Shown: one piece after another, positions 17,081 through 25,699 of the stretch | How the letters are laid out: each line of letters begins with the position of its first letter | How positions within the stretch are numbered: position 1 is the first letter of the stretch | DNA from: Actinokineospora iranica | Lineage (GTDB): Bacteria > Actinomycetota > Actinomycetes > Mycobacteriales > Pseudonocardiaceae | NCBI RefSeq assembly: GCF_900101685.1 | Contig: NZ_FMZZ01000003.1 | Location: 247,886-311,885, forward strand | Direction: 5' to 3' | Length of the DNA: 64,000 nucleotides | Notes under the pieces: model-generated | Told to the model about the DNA's origin: nothing | What the model saw: the letters and a program-made list of their open reading frames with translations, nothing else | Database searches by the model: none | Program-made: the position numbers and the translations under genes

Positions 17081-17743
17081 CTACACCGGTTTCGCCAGCG
17101 TGAGCAAGCCGCAGCCGTAGCCTTTGGCCGGTCCGATGCCGTGGGTCAGCGCGGCGCGCAGGGCTTGGGGATCGGTCACTTCGAGCCGTCCCTCGAACAC
17201 CGCTGTTGCCAGGGTGACTGTGCTGCCCTGCCGGGTGAATCGCCAGGTGCGGCGGCCGTGCACCGCCACGTCCGGTTCCTTGTGCACGCCGACGGGAACC
17301 GTGAAGCCGTTGCGCTCGGCCCGATTCAGCAGCCACGCGGTCTGCTGCGCCACGGTGACATGGCCGAACCGCTGCGTTCGGGGCGCGCCCGCGGTCTTCG
17401 GCCTGCTGGTGACCGGGTTCGACGTGAGTCGGAACGCCCAGACGGCGCCGACTTCCAGTGAGTCGAGCAGACAGGTGTAGTCGCGTGTCTCCCAGCCTTG
17501 GGTCGCGGGCCAGCCCGCGCTTTCGACCAGGTGGGTCAAATCCGGCCGATGCGGGCTGACGAGGTACAGCAGCGTCTGGTGCTCCCGTTGGTCCACTCGC
17601 CACAGCAGGCGGCCCTGGTCGGTGCCCGTTCGCTGGTGGGCGGGGAAGCCCGCGAGGACGGCGGCGTGCATCCGCTGCGGCGATGCCAGCAACTCCCGCG
17701 CACCCCGTCGAGCCATGTTGACCTCGAAGCGTGTCAGGTACAT
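17081..17743 (-). CDS. cas6e: CRISPR endoribonuclease Cas6e (CasE)
   Basis: 220-residue RAMP endonuclease that cuts the pre-crRNA at the base of the repeat stem and stays on the 3' hairpin in Cascade. It starts YLTRFEVN and carries the catalytic-type histidine at residue 26 (SPQRMHAAVL). The C-terminal glycine-rich loop is THGIGPAKGYGCGLLTL. The ATG overlaps the cas5e TGA (ATGA). No defect is visible. Confidence 0.95.
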   Translation of the reverse strand: MYLTRFEVNMARRGARELLASPQRMHAAVLAGFPAHQRTGTDQGRLLWRVDQREHQTLLYLVSPHRPDLTHLVESAGWPATQGWETRDYTCLLDSLEVGAVWAFRLTSNPVTSRPKTAGAPRTQRFGHVTVAQQTAWLLNRAERNGFTVPVGVHKEPDVAVHGRRTWRFTRQGSTVTLATAVFEGRLEVTDPQALRAALTHGIGPAKGYGCGLLTLAKPV

Positions 17744-18462
17744 CAGTTCCCATCCCCCAACGGGCCCATCGGGTCGTGCGGGTCCGGCCCGGGGGTGAAT
17801 CCGCCGTCATAAGCCGGATTCGGCACAGTCACGCGGCCGTGGATGACCGAGCGCCAGCCGTATTCGCGTCTGCGCGGGTCGAAGCTGATCGGCTCGTCGC
17901 GCACCACGTCGCTGCCCGGTGTGCCCGGCGGGCAGTCGATCACCGTGGCCAGCCGGACGTGGTGATCCGCGTGCGCGCGCTGCGTCCACTTGGCCGCCAG
18001 CCAAGGTGTCTTGCTGAGCACTTGCTCCACTCCGCCCTCATACAGCTCGTGGTCCAGCCTGCCCACCGGGGGACAGGAGCGGCGACCGAGAAACAGGGGG
18101 AACACCGGTCGGCGCAGCGCTTCACGCAACCCCTCCACCAAGGTGGCCTCGCCTTCGACCGCGACCGCGAACACGGCGTCAGCCAGGTAGAACCGGTACG
18201 ACAGCGGCATCGACTGGGAGCCGTCCCTGGTGCGGGCGGTCTGGAAGTCGCGCTCGACCCGGCCGGGCTGGTCCACCCGCACGCCGACGCGCAGGCCAAC
18301 CAGGTCCTCGATCGGGTCCACCCGCCGCCGCCCCTGCGCGGCGGCCAGCAAGCCGATGACACCGCTCTTGCTCGGCATCCGATCGGTGTTGCGGCGCACG
18401 AACCGGCTGCTGGTTCCCCAGGACTGCATCGGCGCCGCGAACCGGAGCAGCAGCACGGTCAC
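17743..18462 (-). CDS. cas5e: Cascade subunit Cas5e (CasD)
   Basis: 239-residue RAMP protein that caps the 5' handle of the crRNA in Cascade. The N-terminus TVLLLRFAAPMQSWGTSSRF and the PSKSGVIGLLAAAQGR glycine loop are typical of Cas5e. GTG 18462 overlaps the cas7e stop as GTGA, which decides the start over a longer upstream frame. Intact. Confidence 0.94.
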   Translation of the reverse strand: MTVLLLRFAAPMQSWGTSSRFVRRNTDRMPSKSGVIGLLAAAQGRRRVDPIEDLVGLRVGVRVDQPGRVERDFQTARTRDGSQSMPLSYRFYLADAVFAVAVEGEATLVEGLREALRRPVFPLFLGRRSCPPVGRLDHELYEGGVEQVLSKTPWLAAKWTQRAHADHHVRLATVIDCPPGTPGSDVVRDEPISFDPRRREYGWRSVIHGRVTVPNPAYDGGFTPGPDPHDPMGPLGDGN

Positions 18463-19595
18463 GGCGCGACCGCCAACCGTTCGGTGACCATCGCGCCGAG
18501 GGAGCGGACCGTGGCGTCGAAGGTGGACCGCTCGCCGAACTCGGCCAGCGGCGCGACTTTCTCGCCGACACCGAAACTCCACGCCGCCACCGGGCGCTCG
18601 TCGAAGGCGAGGTGCAGTTCGCGACCGTGGTCGGCCAGCCGCCTGACCGACTCCACGATTCGTCCCCCGGCGACTCCGTCCGGGACGGTGTCCTCGAACG
18701 CTCCGACGAAGTTGATCGACTGCGACTCGCGGGCGAAGATCAGCACCGCGTCCGGCAGCGTCCGGTTGGCGAAGGTGTTCTGCTTCCCGGTCGGCATACT
18801 CGACACGAACGCGCGCACGAACGCCTCCACGGCCCGCCGCGTCGCCTCCGCGTCGCCCAGGTTCTCGTGCAGCCGGTCCACGTCGACGGTGGCGTAGCGG
18901 TACAGGGTGGACGAGTTGAACTCGACCGTGCCGATCATCCCCGCGCCCGCGTCCTCCTCAGCGTCGTCGTTCTTGTGGTCGTCCACCGCGGTGAAGAAGT
19001 CGTACTCGTTCGACACCGCGTGCACGCTCAGCGCGTGCGCCACCTGCGCGGCGGCTTCGACGTTCAGGTCGGTCGTGTCCGCCACCATCCGCCCGAACAG
19101 CGACACGTCGACCGAGTGCTCCCGGTCGGCCCGCGCTTTCGCCGCGCTTTTGTCGATGGACAGCTTGCCCTCGCCCGCGTCTTGGGCGGCGTTGATGGCG
19201 AGTTCGGCCAAGCCGGACACCTGCCGGTTGCTGAGGAACAGCAGATAGCCCGCCTCGTCCGGCTCACCGGCTTTGCGAGCGGCCTTGACCTTGATGCCCG
19301 CCGCGTCCAACACCGCCTTGGCCAGCTCCGCCGAGCGCTCGCCGAATGCGGGGTTCTGCTTGGTGATCTCCTCCTGGAGCAGCTCCACGACCCGCTTGGT
19401 GCGCACCCCGAGTTCTTCTCGGTCGAGCAGCGTGTCGAACGCGTCCCGGGTGGCGCGCTTCCATGCCTGGCTGGACACCCTCGCCCGCCGTTTTCCGCCG
19501 TAGACAGCGGACTTGGGGCTGCCGGTGTCGTCGCGGTTGAGATTGCTGGGCGGCACAGTCTGGATGACGTGCAGGTCGATGATGGTGCGGGGCAT
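18459..19595 (-). CDS. cas7e: Cascade backbone Cas7e (CasC/Cse4)
   Basis: 378-residue subunit present in six copies per Cascade, forming the helical crRNA backbone. It begins PRTIIDLHVIQTVPPSNLNRDDTG and continues KRRARVSSQAWKRATR, the classic Cas7e opening. The mid-region carries HAVSNEYDFFTAVDD. It lies between cse2 (9-base gap) and cas5e (GTGA overlap). Intact. Confidence 0.95.
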   Translation of the reverse strand: MPRTIIDLHVIQTVPPSNLNRDDTGSPKSAVYGGKRRARVSSQAWKRATRDAFDTLLDREELGVRTKRVVELLQEEITKQNPAFGERSAELAKAVLDAAGIKVKAARKAGEPDEAGYLLFLSNRQVSGLAELAINAAQDAGEGKLSIDKSAAKARADREHSVDVSLFGRMVADTTDLNVEAAAQVAHALSVHAVSNEYDFFTAVDDHKNDDAEEDAGAGMIGTVEFNSSTLYRYATVDVDRLHENLGDAEATRRAVEAFVRAFVSSMPTGKQNTFANRTLPDAVLIFARESQSINFVGAFEDTVPDGVAGGRIVESVRRLADHGRELHLAFDERPVAAWSFGVGEKVAPLAEFGERSTFDATVRSLGAMVTERLAVAP

Positions 19596-19604
19596 GATTT
19601 CCTC

Positions 19605-20219
19605 TCAGGAAGTGGGGTTCTTGGTGGAGGTGACCGCGTGGAAGTCCCGGCCCCACACGCGGCGCACGATGGTCGGTCCCCCGGGCTCCTGCCACCGCAC
19701 GAGTTGCGCGGCGAGCAGCCCGTAGTCCAGGGAGATCCGCGCGCCACGCATGAGCTGGACCATTCCGCGCAGGTGGTGGGTCAGCTCGTCCAGTTCGTCA
19801 GCGGAGCCGAGAAGGGCGAATCGGCGGGACACCGCCGTGTCCTTGCCTTTGTCCGGCGCGAGTCCGCGAACGGCTTGGCCGAACCGGCGTCCCTTCTCGT
19901 GCATCCGCCGGGGCTGGGACTGCTGATGCGTGGCGTAGAGCGTCATCGCGATGTGCGCGGCCACTTCGAGTGCGGTGGCCTCGTCGTCGGTGGGGTCGCC
20001 GACGAACTCGGCGGCCAGCGTGTATTCGAGGATGTCCGGGACGCTGCCCGCCGGTTTGCCCACGCCGCGTCGGAGCCGGGCCAACCCGGCGACGCCCGCG
20101 GGTCGGTTGGCGAGGTAGTTCGCCTGGAGCGAGCCGATGCGCTTGCTCACGATGTCGCGCACCACCTCGGCGTTCGTCTTGGTCGAGGCTGTCACGGTGT
20201 GCCCTTTCTGAATCGTCAT
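19605..20219 (-). CDS. cse2: Cascade small subunit Cse2 (CasB)
   Basis: 204-residue helical subunit, two copies per Cascade, stabilising crRNA and the displaced strand. The family's RRGVGKPAGSVPDILEYTLA-like N-terminal half and a C-terminal DYGLLAAQLVRWQ are present. The ATG at 20219 overlaps the cse1 stop (ATGA). A GTG about nine codons later has a better Shine-Dalgarno (AAAGGG) and could be the true start. Confidence 0.9.
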   Translation of the reverse strand: MTIQKGHTVTASTKTNAEVVRDIVSKRIGSLQANYLANRPAGVAGLARLRRGVGKPAGSVPDILEYTLAAEFVGDPTDDEATALEVAAHIAMTLYATHQQSQPRRMHEKGRRFGQAVRGLAPDKGKDTAVSRRFALLGSADELDELTHHLRGMVQLMRGARISLDYGLLAAQLVRWQEPGGPTIVRRVWGRDFHAVTSTKNPTS

Positions 20220-21838
20220 GTGATGTCCGGATACGCCAGTCGGAACGCCTCGCGCAGCTCGCGGTGAAACCAGATGTCGGCGTGGCTGGAGGTGACGAGC
20301 CGGTTCTTCACCACGCGTCCGGTCCACGACGACGGCGAGGCCCTGTCCAACAGGTCTTGGCCAAGCCCGCGAACCACCTGGCCGGCGAGCCGGTGCCAGA
20401 GGACCTGTTGCTCGATCGCGTCGGAGTTCGGGCCGAGCCTGCTCACCCAGTCGCGGAACGGCCCGTCGAGTTCGGCATACGCCGATTCCTTGGCCCGCTC
20501 CCGAGATCCGGCGGGGTCACCGCCGCTGGCCGCGGTCAGATTCGCCGCGAGCGATCCCAACGCCTTCGCGCCGTTCTCGGCCGCTTCGACGCACGACAGG
20601 ACCTTTCCCCGCAACTCCGCCGCGGACTGGCTGAGCAGGATCGACTGGATGGAGAGCGCGTCATCGATGATCTCGGCGGTGGTGGAGCTTTGGCTGCCGT
20701 AGGTCATGCCGATCGTGCGCAGTCGGATGGGGAAGTCCGGCCCGATCACGTCATCGCCGAGCAGCGCCAGCCACTTGAGCACGCCAGGCGCCAGCCTCGC
20801 ACTGGCTTCCGAGCTCTGTCCGACCGCCGCTGCCTGCGGAAGCAGGGCCTGCAAGCCGCGCCAGATGGCACGTTCGGGGTCATGCTCCAGTGGCATGTAG
20901 ACAGTCGGTTCGCGCAGCTTCTTCTCCTGCGCCTGGCTGCGCCGCCACGCGGAGTGCGGCTCGAAGCGGAACTTGTTCTGCGGCATGACACGGTCGCCGT
21001 TGCAGACCAGCACACCGACCACCTTGTCGCCCTGCGGCACCAGCCGGATTCGCCTGCTCTGCCAGGTGAACAGGTCGACCGGCCCGGTCGGCGCCCGTCC
21101 GTCCGGGTCTTCGACGCCCGCGGTCACCGGCGCACGGCGCCAGGCGGGGCGGTCGACGCAGGCGTCGGCCGCCGTGAGGTCGAAATCGCGCGCGATGAGG
21201 TTGAGCAGCAGCGTTTCCCGCAGGTTCGCGCCCTCGGGGAGCACACCGCCCAGGTAGCCGGACCAACCGGTGCCGATCGGGTAACCCTTGCCGCCCTTGA
21301 CCCGATCGTCGCCGACCGCGCCGGACTTGATGCCGGACGGATCGAACGCGTGGCAGTGCACCACCCACCGCGCGGCCTCGGCGAAGGTCAGCGCTTGGTC
21401 CGAGCCGAGGCGGGTGGAGAAGAACGGCTTTCCGTTGGGGATGTCCGCGATGATCTTGTCAAGCCCGGAGACCTCGCCCTTCGCCGTGCGGAGTCCGGCG
21501 ACTTGGAGGAACGGCGTCCGCGGGTGGAACAGGTCGAAGCGGTCCCGGCAGCGGTCCAGATACGCCGCGATGTCCTCGACAGGCAACTCGTCCGCGCTCC
21601 ACAGCTCGCTCCACTCATCGAGGTCGCGCGGTCCTTCGGTCACATCGTGGACCACGGCCAGCAGTATCCGGGTGAGCGCGAAAACCTGAGTCGGGACTTC
21701 GCCGACCAGTCCGGCCAGGTCGCCCGACTGCCGGAAGGTTTCCAGCAGGGACAGTTCGGTCACGCTGCCATCGAGTCGACGGACAAGCAGCCAGGGTTGG
21801 TCGATCAGGTCGAAGGAGTGCGGGTCAGACTCGGTCAT
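20216..21838 (-). CDS. cse1: Cascade large subunit Cse1 (CasA/Cas8e)
   Basis: 540-residue large subunit that recognises the PAM and recruits Cas3. It opens with the family signature FDLIDQPWLLVRRLDGSVTELSL, has DRFDLFHPRTPFLQV and FSTRLGS-type segments, and ends in a four-helix bundle (about 390-540). Its ATG overlaps the end of cas3 by 14 bases. Intact. Confidence 0.95.
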   Translation of the reverse strand: MTESDPHSFDLIDQPWLLVRRLDGSVTELSLLETFRQSGDLAGLVGEVPTQVFALTRILLAVVHDVTEGPRDLDEWSELWSADELPVEDIAAYLDRCRDRFDLFHPRTPFLQVAGLRTAKGEVSGLDKIIADIPNGKPFFSTRLGSDQALTFAEAARWVVHCHAFDPSGIKSGAVGDDRVKGGKGYPIGTGWSGYLGGVLPEGANLRETLLLNLIARDFDLTAADACVDRPAWRRAPVTAGVEDPDGRAPTGPVDLFTWQSRRIRLVPQGDKVVGVLVCNGDRVMPQNKFRFEPHSAWRRSQAQEKKLREPTVYMPLEHDPERAIWRGLQALLPQAAAVGQSSEASARLAPGVLKWLALLGDDVIGPDFPIRLRTIGMTYGSQSSTTAEIIDDALSIQSILLSQSAAELRGKVLSCVEAAENGAKALGSLAANLTAASGGDPAGSRERAKESAYAELDGPFRDWVSRLGPNSDAIEQQVLWHRLAGQVVRGLGQDLLDRASPSSWTGRVVKNRLVTSSHADIWFHRELREAFRLAYPDIT

Positions 21839-24611
21839 GCAGCAGTCCTCGGCGGATGTCGTAGGTCAGGTGGAATCCGTGCAGGACAGTGGTGCGTTCC
21901 AGGTCGAGCACGAGGACGAGTTGCCCCTTGAGCAGGTGGGTCTGGGCGAAGCTGGTGATCTGCTCGCGTTCCAGTTCGGCGATCACCTGGTCGATCACGC
22001 CTGCGTGGCACAGCGCGGGTGGCAGTCGCAGCGCGCAGGCCGCGATTACGCACGCCTGCTTGTGGGGCACCGGCTGGTCGAGGGGGATCTGCTCACCGCC
22101 GCTCTCGATCCAGTCCGGGGTGAGCAAACCGCCGTCCTGGTCTCGCTGGACGACCAGGACCTCAAGTGACTCACCACCGTCACGCACCTGAGCGAGTCCC
22201 TTCGGACCGTCGTCCACGTCGCCCACCCCCGCGCTGAGCCAGCCGATCAGGTTGCCCGCCCCGGTGGCCTTTCCCAGGAGGAAGTTCCGCGCGTTCTCGG
22301 TGCGCTTGCGGGATGTGGCGGCCGCGGCGCGGGCGGCGGCGGCCATCGCGGGCTGCCAGGTGTCAGGTCCGAGAGGTGCCTCACCGTAAGCGGCTTCGAC
22401 CAGCGGCGCGATGTCGTGCGGCAGCCTGATCCGCGCCCGCGCGGCGAGCAGTGCGGCGGACCTCAGCAGCGTGTGTTCGCCGTAGACGGCCCGCGAGCCC
22501 CGCACCGCCGTCACCGGCGCCGCGGTCCAGTCCGCCACGCCGACCAGAGCGCAGCGCGGAAGGCGGACCGAGGCGGGTCGAGTGCGCTCGTGCCGATGCA
22601 GTCGGCCGAGTCGTTGCAGCACCAGGTCGGCCGGAGCGAGATCGGTGACCATCAGGTCGAAGTCGACGTCAAGCGATTGCTCGACAACCTGTGAGGCGAC
22701 CACGATATGCCGGGTCGGCCTGCTGGTGTCTGCTGTGGGAGGACCGAACTTGCCGATCAGTTCCCGGTCGAGTCGCGCGCGGTCGCAAGCCAGGAACCGG
22801 GAGTGGTTGATGGTGACATCCTCCTCGCCGAACTCCTGGGTCAATCGGTCCGCGGTTTCCTGTGCTCGGCTGACCGTGTTGCGCACGATCACCGCGCAGC
22901 CACCGTCGGCCAAGTGCTCGCGCAGATACGCCACCAGCGTGTCGAGGTCGTCGGACAGGTGGTCGATGGTCACCTCCGTGCCGGGAGGTGGAAGGTCGAG
23001 CACCTGAGGCTCGACGCCTCCCGACCCGACGACTACCGGATAGCCCAAGTCTTCGCTCGTCTGCGCGGACAGCGCGCCGCTTCCCGAGTCGTAGGCGTGC
23101 ACCAGTTCCGCGCGCCGCCGGTTCGGCAGGGTCGCCGAAAGCAGGACCACCGGGACCCCGTACGCGCCCAGCCAGTGCAGCGTTCGGTGCAGATACTGGG
23201 ACATATAGACGTCGTAGGCGTGGACCTCGTCGATGATCACGACTTTCCCGGCCAGGCCCAGGTGCCGCAGCATGACGTGCCTGCTCTTGAGCGCGGAGAA
23301 GAGCGCCTGGTCGATCGTGCCGACCACGAACGAGGCCAGACCGGACTTCTTGCTTCCACTGAGCCATTGGTGCGCGATCAAGGCGCCGAGGTCGTCGTCG
23401 CCGATCCTCGCGAACCGCGACTTCCGGACGAGCCCGGCATACTGGTCGTTGAGATGGGCCTTGCCGTGCGCGAGGTTCACCGAAACCGGACGGTCGTCGG
23501 CGCGTCCGGGCAACACTTCCAGCCAGTCGTGCACGCGGCTGAACATCGCGTCCGAGGTCGCCCGGGTCGGCAGCGCGAGGAAACAGCCGTCCGCCCCGGA
23601 CGCGTGCGCGAGCCGCTCGGCGGCCATCAGCGCGGCCTCGGTCTTGCCCGAGCCCATCGGCGCCTCGATGATGATCAGACCCGGCCTGGTTTGCGCCCGA
23701 GCCATGTCTACCGCGGCGACCTGCACCGGCCTGACAGTTCCGGTTGGCTTGCGGAACCGGTGTCGAAACACCTGGTCCAAGTCCTCGCCGAGAGGCTGGG
23801 CGGCCCAGCGCGGCGGAAAGTCGAGCTGTTTCCACGCCTGCCGCAAGCGCTCCGCGGTCTCATCGACATCTGGCGGCGGCGGTGGCTCGGCGAGCGTGGC
23901 GATCGGCCGCAGGGGGAACAGGCCAGTGTTGGAGGCGATCCAGTCGGCGACGATCACGATTGCGGTGAGCAGCACCTGAGCCGGCTTGCCGAGCACGACG
24001 TCCCGGTACGCCGCGAGCGTTTCCCGGCCGCCGATCCCGATTGTGGCGCGTTCCAGGAGGTGGGCGCGCACCTCGGCCCACGTCCCGGTGCCGACGAGGT
24101 CGGGATGGCCGCGAAGCCAGGACGGCTCGGTCTGCTCAGGAGGCACACCGTGGTGGCTGCCGACGATCGCCCCCAACTGCCTGGCCCCATGCCGCTTCGC
24201 GAAGCCCATCTCCTCGACCAGCCAGTCCTGCACCACACAGTGACCGACCAGAGCATGTTTCGCCCTCCGCCGATCCGGGCTGTCGGCGACTCGCGGTGAA
24301 GCGACAAGACCGTGCTCTCCCATGTGATCGAACAGTTTCGGCACCTGCACGGCGAACGCAGGCGAGGCTTTGCCGACGTCGTGGACGCCCGCCAACCAGC
24401 AGGCGAGCTTTCGCACACCGGCCGAGCCGTCGGGAAGGTCGCGGGCAATCCGCGCGATCACCTGTGGAGACAACCAGTCATCGACCAACCGACCTGCCAC
24501 GGCGGCCGTGTCGTCAAGGTGCTGGTGCAACGGCAACCAGGCGACGACGGCGTTGTGTTCATCGCGGTCCGACTTGGCCCAGGCCGACAGCCAGGTGTTC
24601 CGGTTGAGCAT
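21825..24611 (-). CDS. cas3: CRISPR helicase-nuclease Cas3
   Basis: 928-residue effector that unwinds and degrades DNA marked by Cascade. The HD nuclease domain (His29, His77-Asp78 in GVHDVGK, GSHHG at 151-155, ADWIAS at 222-227) is followed by the SF2 helicase with Walker A APMGSGKT (317-324), DEVH at 461-464 and a C-terminal helicase lobe including SQVVEQSLDVDFDL. All key residues are present in one open frame. It is the first gene of the eight-gene operon. A weak GGAAG Shine-Dalgarno precedes the ATG. Confidence 0.96.
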   Translation of the reverse strand: MLNRNTWLSAWAKSDRDEHNAVVAWLPLHQHLDDTAAVAGRLVDDWLSPQVIARIARDLPDGSAGVRKLACWLAGVHDVGKASPAFAVQVPKLFDHMGEHGLVASPRVADSPDRRRAKHALVGHCVVQDWLVEEMGFAKRHGARQLGAIVGSHHGVPPEQTEPSWLRGHPDLVGTGTWAEVRAHLLERATIGIGGRETLAAYRDVVLGKPAQVLLTAIVIVADWIASNTGLFPLRPIATLAEPPPPPDVDETAERLRQAWKQLDFPPRWAAQPLGEDLDQVFRHRFRKPTGTVRPVQVAAVDMARAQTRPGLIIIEAPMGSGKTEAALMAAERLAHASGADGCFLALPTRATSDAMFSRVHDWLEVLPGRADDRPVSVNLAHGKAHLNDQYAGLVRKSRFARIGDDDLGALIAHQWLSGSKKSGLASFVVGTIDQALFSALKSRHVMLRHLGLAGKVVIIDEVHAYDVYMSQYLHRTLHWLGAYGVPVVLLSATLPNRRRAELVHAYDSGSGALSAQTSEDLGYPVVVGSGGVEPQVLDLPPPGTEVTIDHLSDDLDTLVAYLREHLADGGCAVIVRNTVSRAQETADRLTQEFGEEDVTINHSRFLACDRARLDRELIGKFGPPTADTSRPTRHIVVASQVVEQSLDVDFDLMVTDLAPADLVLQRLGRLHRHERTRPASVRLPRCALVGVADWTAAPVTAVRGSRAVYGEHTLLRSAALLAARARIRLPHDIAPLVEAAYGEAPLGPDTWQPAMAAAARAAAATSRKRTENARNFLLGKATGAGNLIGWLSAGVGDVDDGPKGLAQVRDGGESLEVLVVQRDQDGGLLTPDWIESGGEQIPLDQPVPHKQACVIAACALRLPPALCHAGVIDQVIAELEREQITSFAQTHLLKGQLVLVLDLERTTVLHGFHLTYDIRRGLLHDRV

Positions 24612-24947
24612 GCACTCGCTTCCGTCGTAGTCGGTCCGTGGCCCTAGGTCATAGGAATCTGCGGAGCGCTCGAGTTTGTTTCAAACGGACCAGGAGATAC
24701 CCCCGAATGGCGCAATCCCGGGTGTGTCGCGTCAGGAATCGCTCGACTCGTTCGGCAACTCTGAACAGGGCCAAGGGAAAGTCGTCCCGGAGGCAGCCAG
24801 CGACACAAGGACTCGCAAGGGAGCGCTGACCGAGACAGGCACCAGCCAGACAGTCAGTCCGGTGCTCAAGGCAGCGAGTGCGGCGGTGGGCAATACGACG
24901 AGCAGGACAACAGTTCTATTGGGTGTGAAAGGCCGGGGCGTGCATCG
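24612..24947 (-). promoter_or_regulatory. Gap upstream of cas3 with AT-rich palindrome and a hydrophobic open frame
   Basis: This 336-base stretch should hold the cas promoter. A palindrome GTTTG-TTT-CAAAC at 24674-24686 is a candidate operator. On the minus strand 24732-24947 is open, in frame with and directly after the antitoxin stop. It encodes a very hydrophobic stretch (T-V-V-L-L-V-V-L-P-T-A-A-L-A-A-L) but lacks an ATG or well-placed GTG, so it may be a decayed or TTG-started membrane peptide. Confidence 0.4.
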
Positions 24948-25358
24948 TCAGCCTGCCGCGACCTCTTCAGCGACTCGGCGCGCGATCCGCTCCACCTCCG
25001 CCACCTGGTCAGGTGTGAGTGCCCTGGCGTCGACCTGCCCTCCCTGGGGCGAGTGCTCGCGGATGGCGAGCGCTCCGATTTGTTCGGCCGTCACCGTGTC
25101 GACGCGCTGGGCGGGCGCGCGGGTCATCGCGTCCATCATCGTCATGAGGAGTTGCCGCACCAGCGCCGACGTGGACGTGTGCTGGGCCTCGGCGTGCTGT
25201 TTGAGTTGAGCGGCCAGGGTCGCGGGCACCCGAACCGACATTGTGGTCTGCTCAGCCGCGCGGGACACCGCGACCTCGACCGCGGCTGCCTCGGCTTCTT
25301 CCTCGGCGTACTCGTCCCGGATCGCCGCGATCCTCTGGTTCAGTTTAGGATTCGTCAT
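24948..25358 (-). CDS. Ribbon-helix-helix antitoxin-like protein
   Basis: 136-residue protein with a ribbon-helix-helix domain at about residues 38-75 (TTMSVRVPATLAAQLKQHAE, then TSTSALVRQLL), the DNA-binding fold of many antitoxins. A charged N-terminal helix (AEEEAEAAAVEVAVSRAAEQ) precedes it. The helical C-terminus is probably the toxin-binding part. The ATG at 25358 overlaps the stop of the upstream toxin-like gene (ATGA), and AGGAGAGGG lies just before it. The toxin-first order matches BrnT-BrnA. Confidence 0.75.
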   Translation of the reverse strand: MTNPKLNQRIAAIRDEYAEEEAEAAAVEVAVSRAAEQTTMSVRVPATLAAQLKQHAEAQHTSTSALVRQLLMTMMDAMTRAPAQRVDTVTAEQIGALAIREHSPQGGQVDARALTPDQVAEVERIARRVAEEVAAG

Positions 25359-25657
25359 TGGCCCTCTCCTTCCAAGTACGCCCGCAGGTCCGCCCCGCTG
25401 GTTCGCCACGCCGTCACCCCGGCGTGCTCATCTCGGGTGCAGATCACCGTGAGCACGCATCCCGCCGTGTGCGAGTAGCCGATGATCCGCATCGCCTGTC
25501 GGTTTCTACTCTTCGGGTCCGGGTCCCGAACCACCCGGCGTGGATCTTGCGCCGCTTCCACCGTCCAGCCAGGCTCGATGTTCTGAGCGCCCGGGTAGCG
25601 CTGATCACGCAGGCGGATGTACTCCGCCTGCTCATCAGACCACCACAAATCCTCCAT
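25355..25657 (-). CDS. BrnT-like toxin candidate
   Basis: 100-residue protein starting at ATG 25657 (MEDLWWSDEQAEYIRLRDQR). The layout W-x-D near the start, EAAQDPRRVVRDPDP, R-x-x-R, then MRIIGYSHTAGCVLTVI resembles the BrnT ribonuclease-toxin fold, whose core is DP...D, R, IGxS, hydrophobic strand. Assignment is by pattern, not certain. It is coupled to the ribbon-helix-helix gene by ATGA. The operon lies just upstream of cas3 on the same strand, and a solitary CRISPR repeat lies 42 bases before its start. Confidence 0.6.
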   Translation of the reverse strand: MEDLWWSDEQAEYIRLRDQRYPGAQNIEPGWTVEAAQDPRRVVRDPDPKSRNRQAMRIIGYSHTAGCVLTVICTRDEHAGVTAWRTSGADLRAYLEGEGQ

Positions 25658-25662
25658 GACTA

Positions 25663-25692
25663 CATTGTCACACAAATGACTACGCAAGTCGA
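25663..25692 (-). promoter_or_regulatory. Leaderless promoter and operator of the toxin-antitoxin pair
   Basis: On the minus strand TCGACT, 17 bases, GACAAT and then six bases lead to the ATG at 25657, a reasonable -35/-10 pair for a leaderless transcript; there is no Shine-Dalgarno. An inverted repeat TTGT-CAC-ACAA (25665-25675) and a GACTAC direct repeat (25658, 25678) overlap the -10 and are candidate antitoxin operator sites. Confidence 0.45.
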
Positions 25693-25699
25693 CCGAGGT

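Noticed and set aside
15771-17810. A single 679-codon minus-strand frame covering cas6e, cas1 and cas2
   Set aside because: Only 16273-17078 is Cas1-like; the rest is out of frame with cas6e and cas2. It results from the cas1 frameshift, not a fusion protein.
24770-24800. Possible second degenerate CRISPR repeat (GAACAG ... GGGAAAG) upstream of cas3
   Set aside because: Too short between the ends, no stem and no leader junction; chance similarity.
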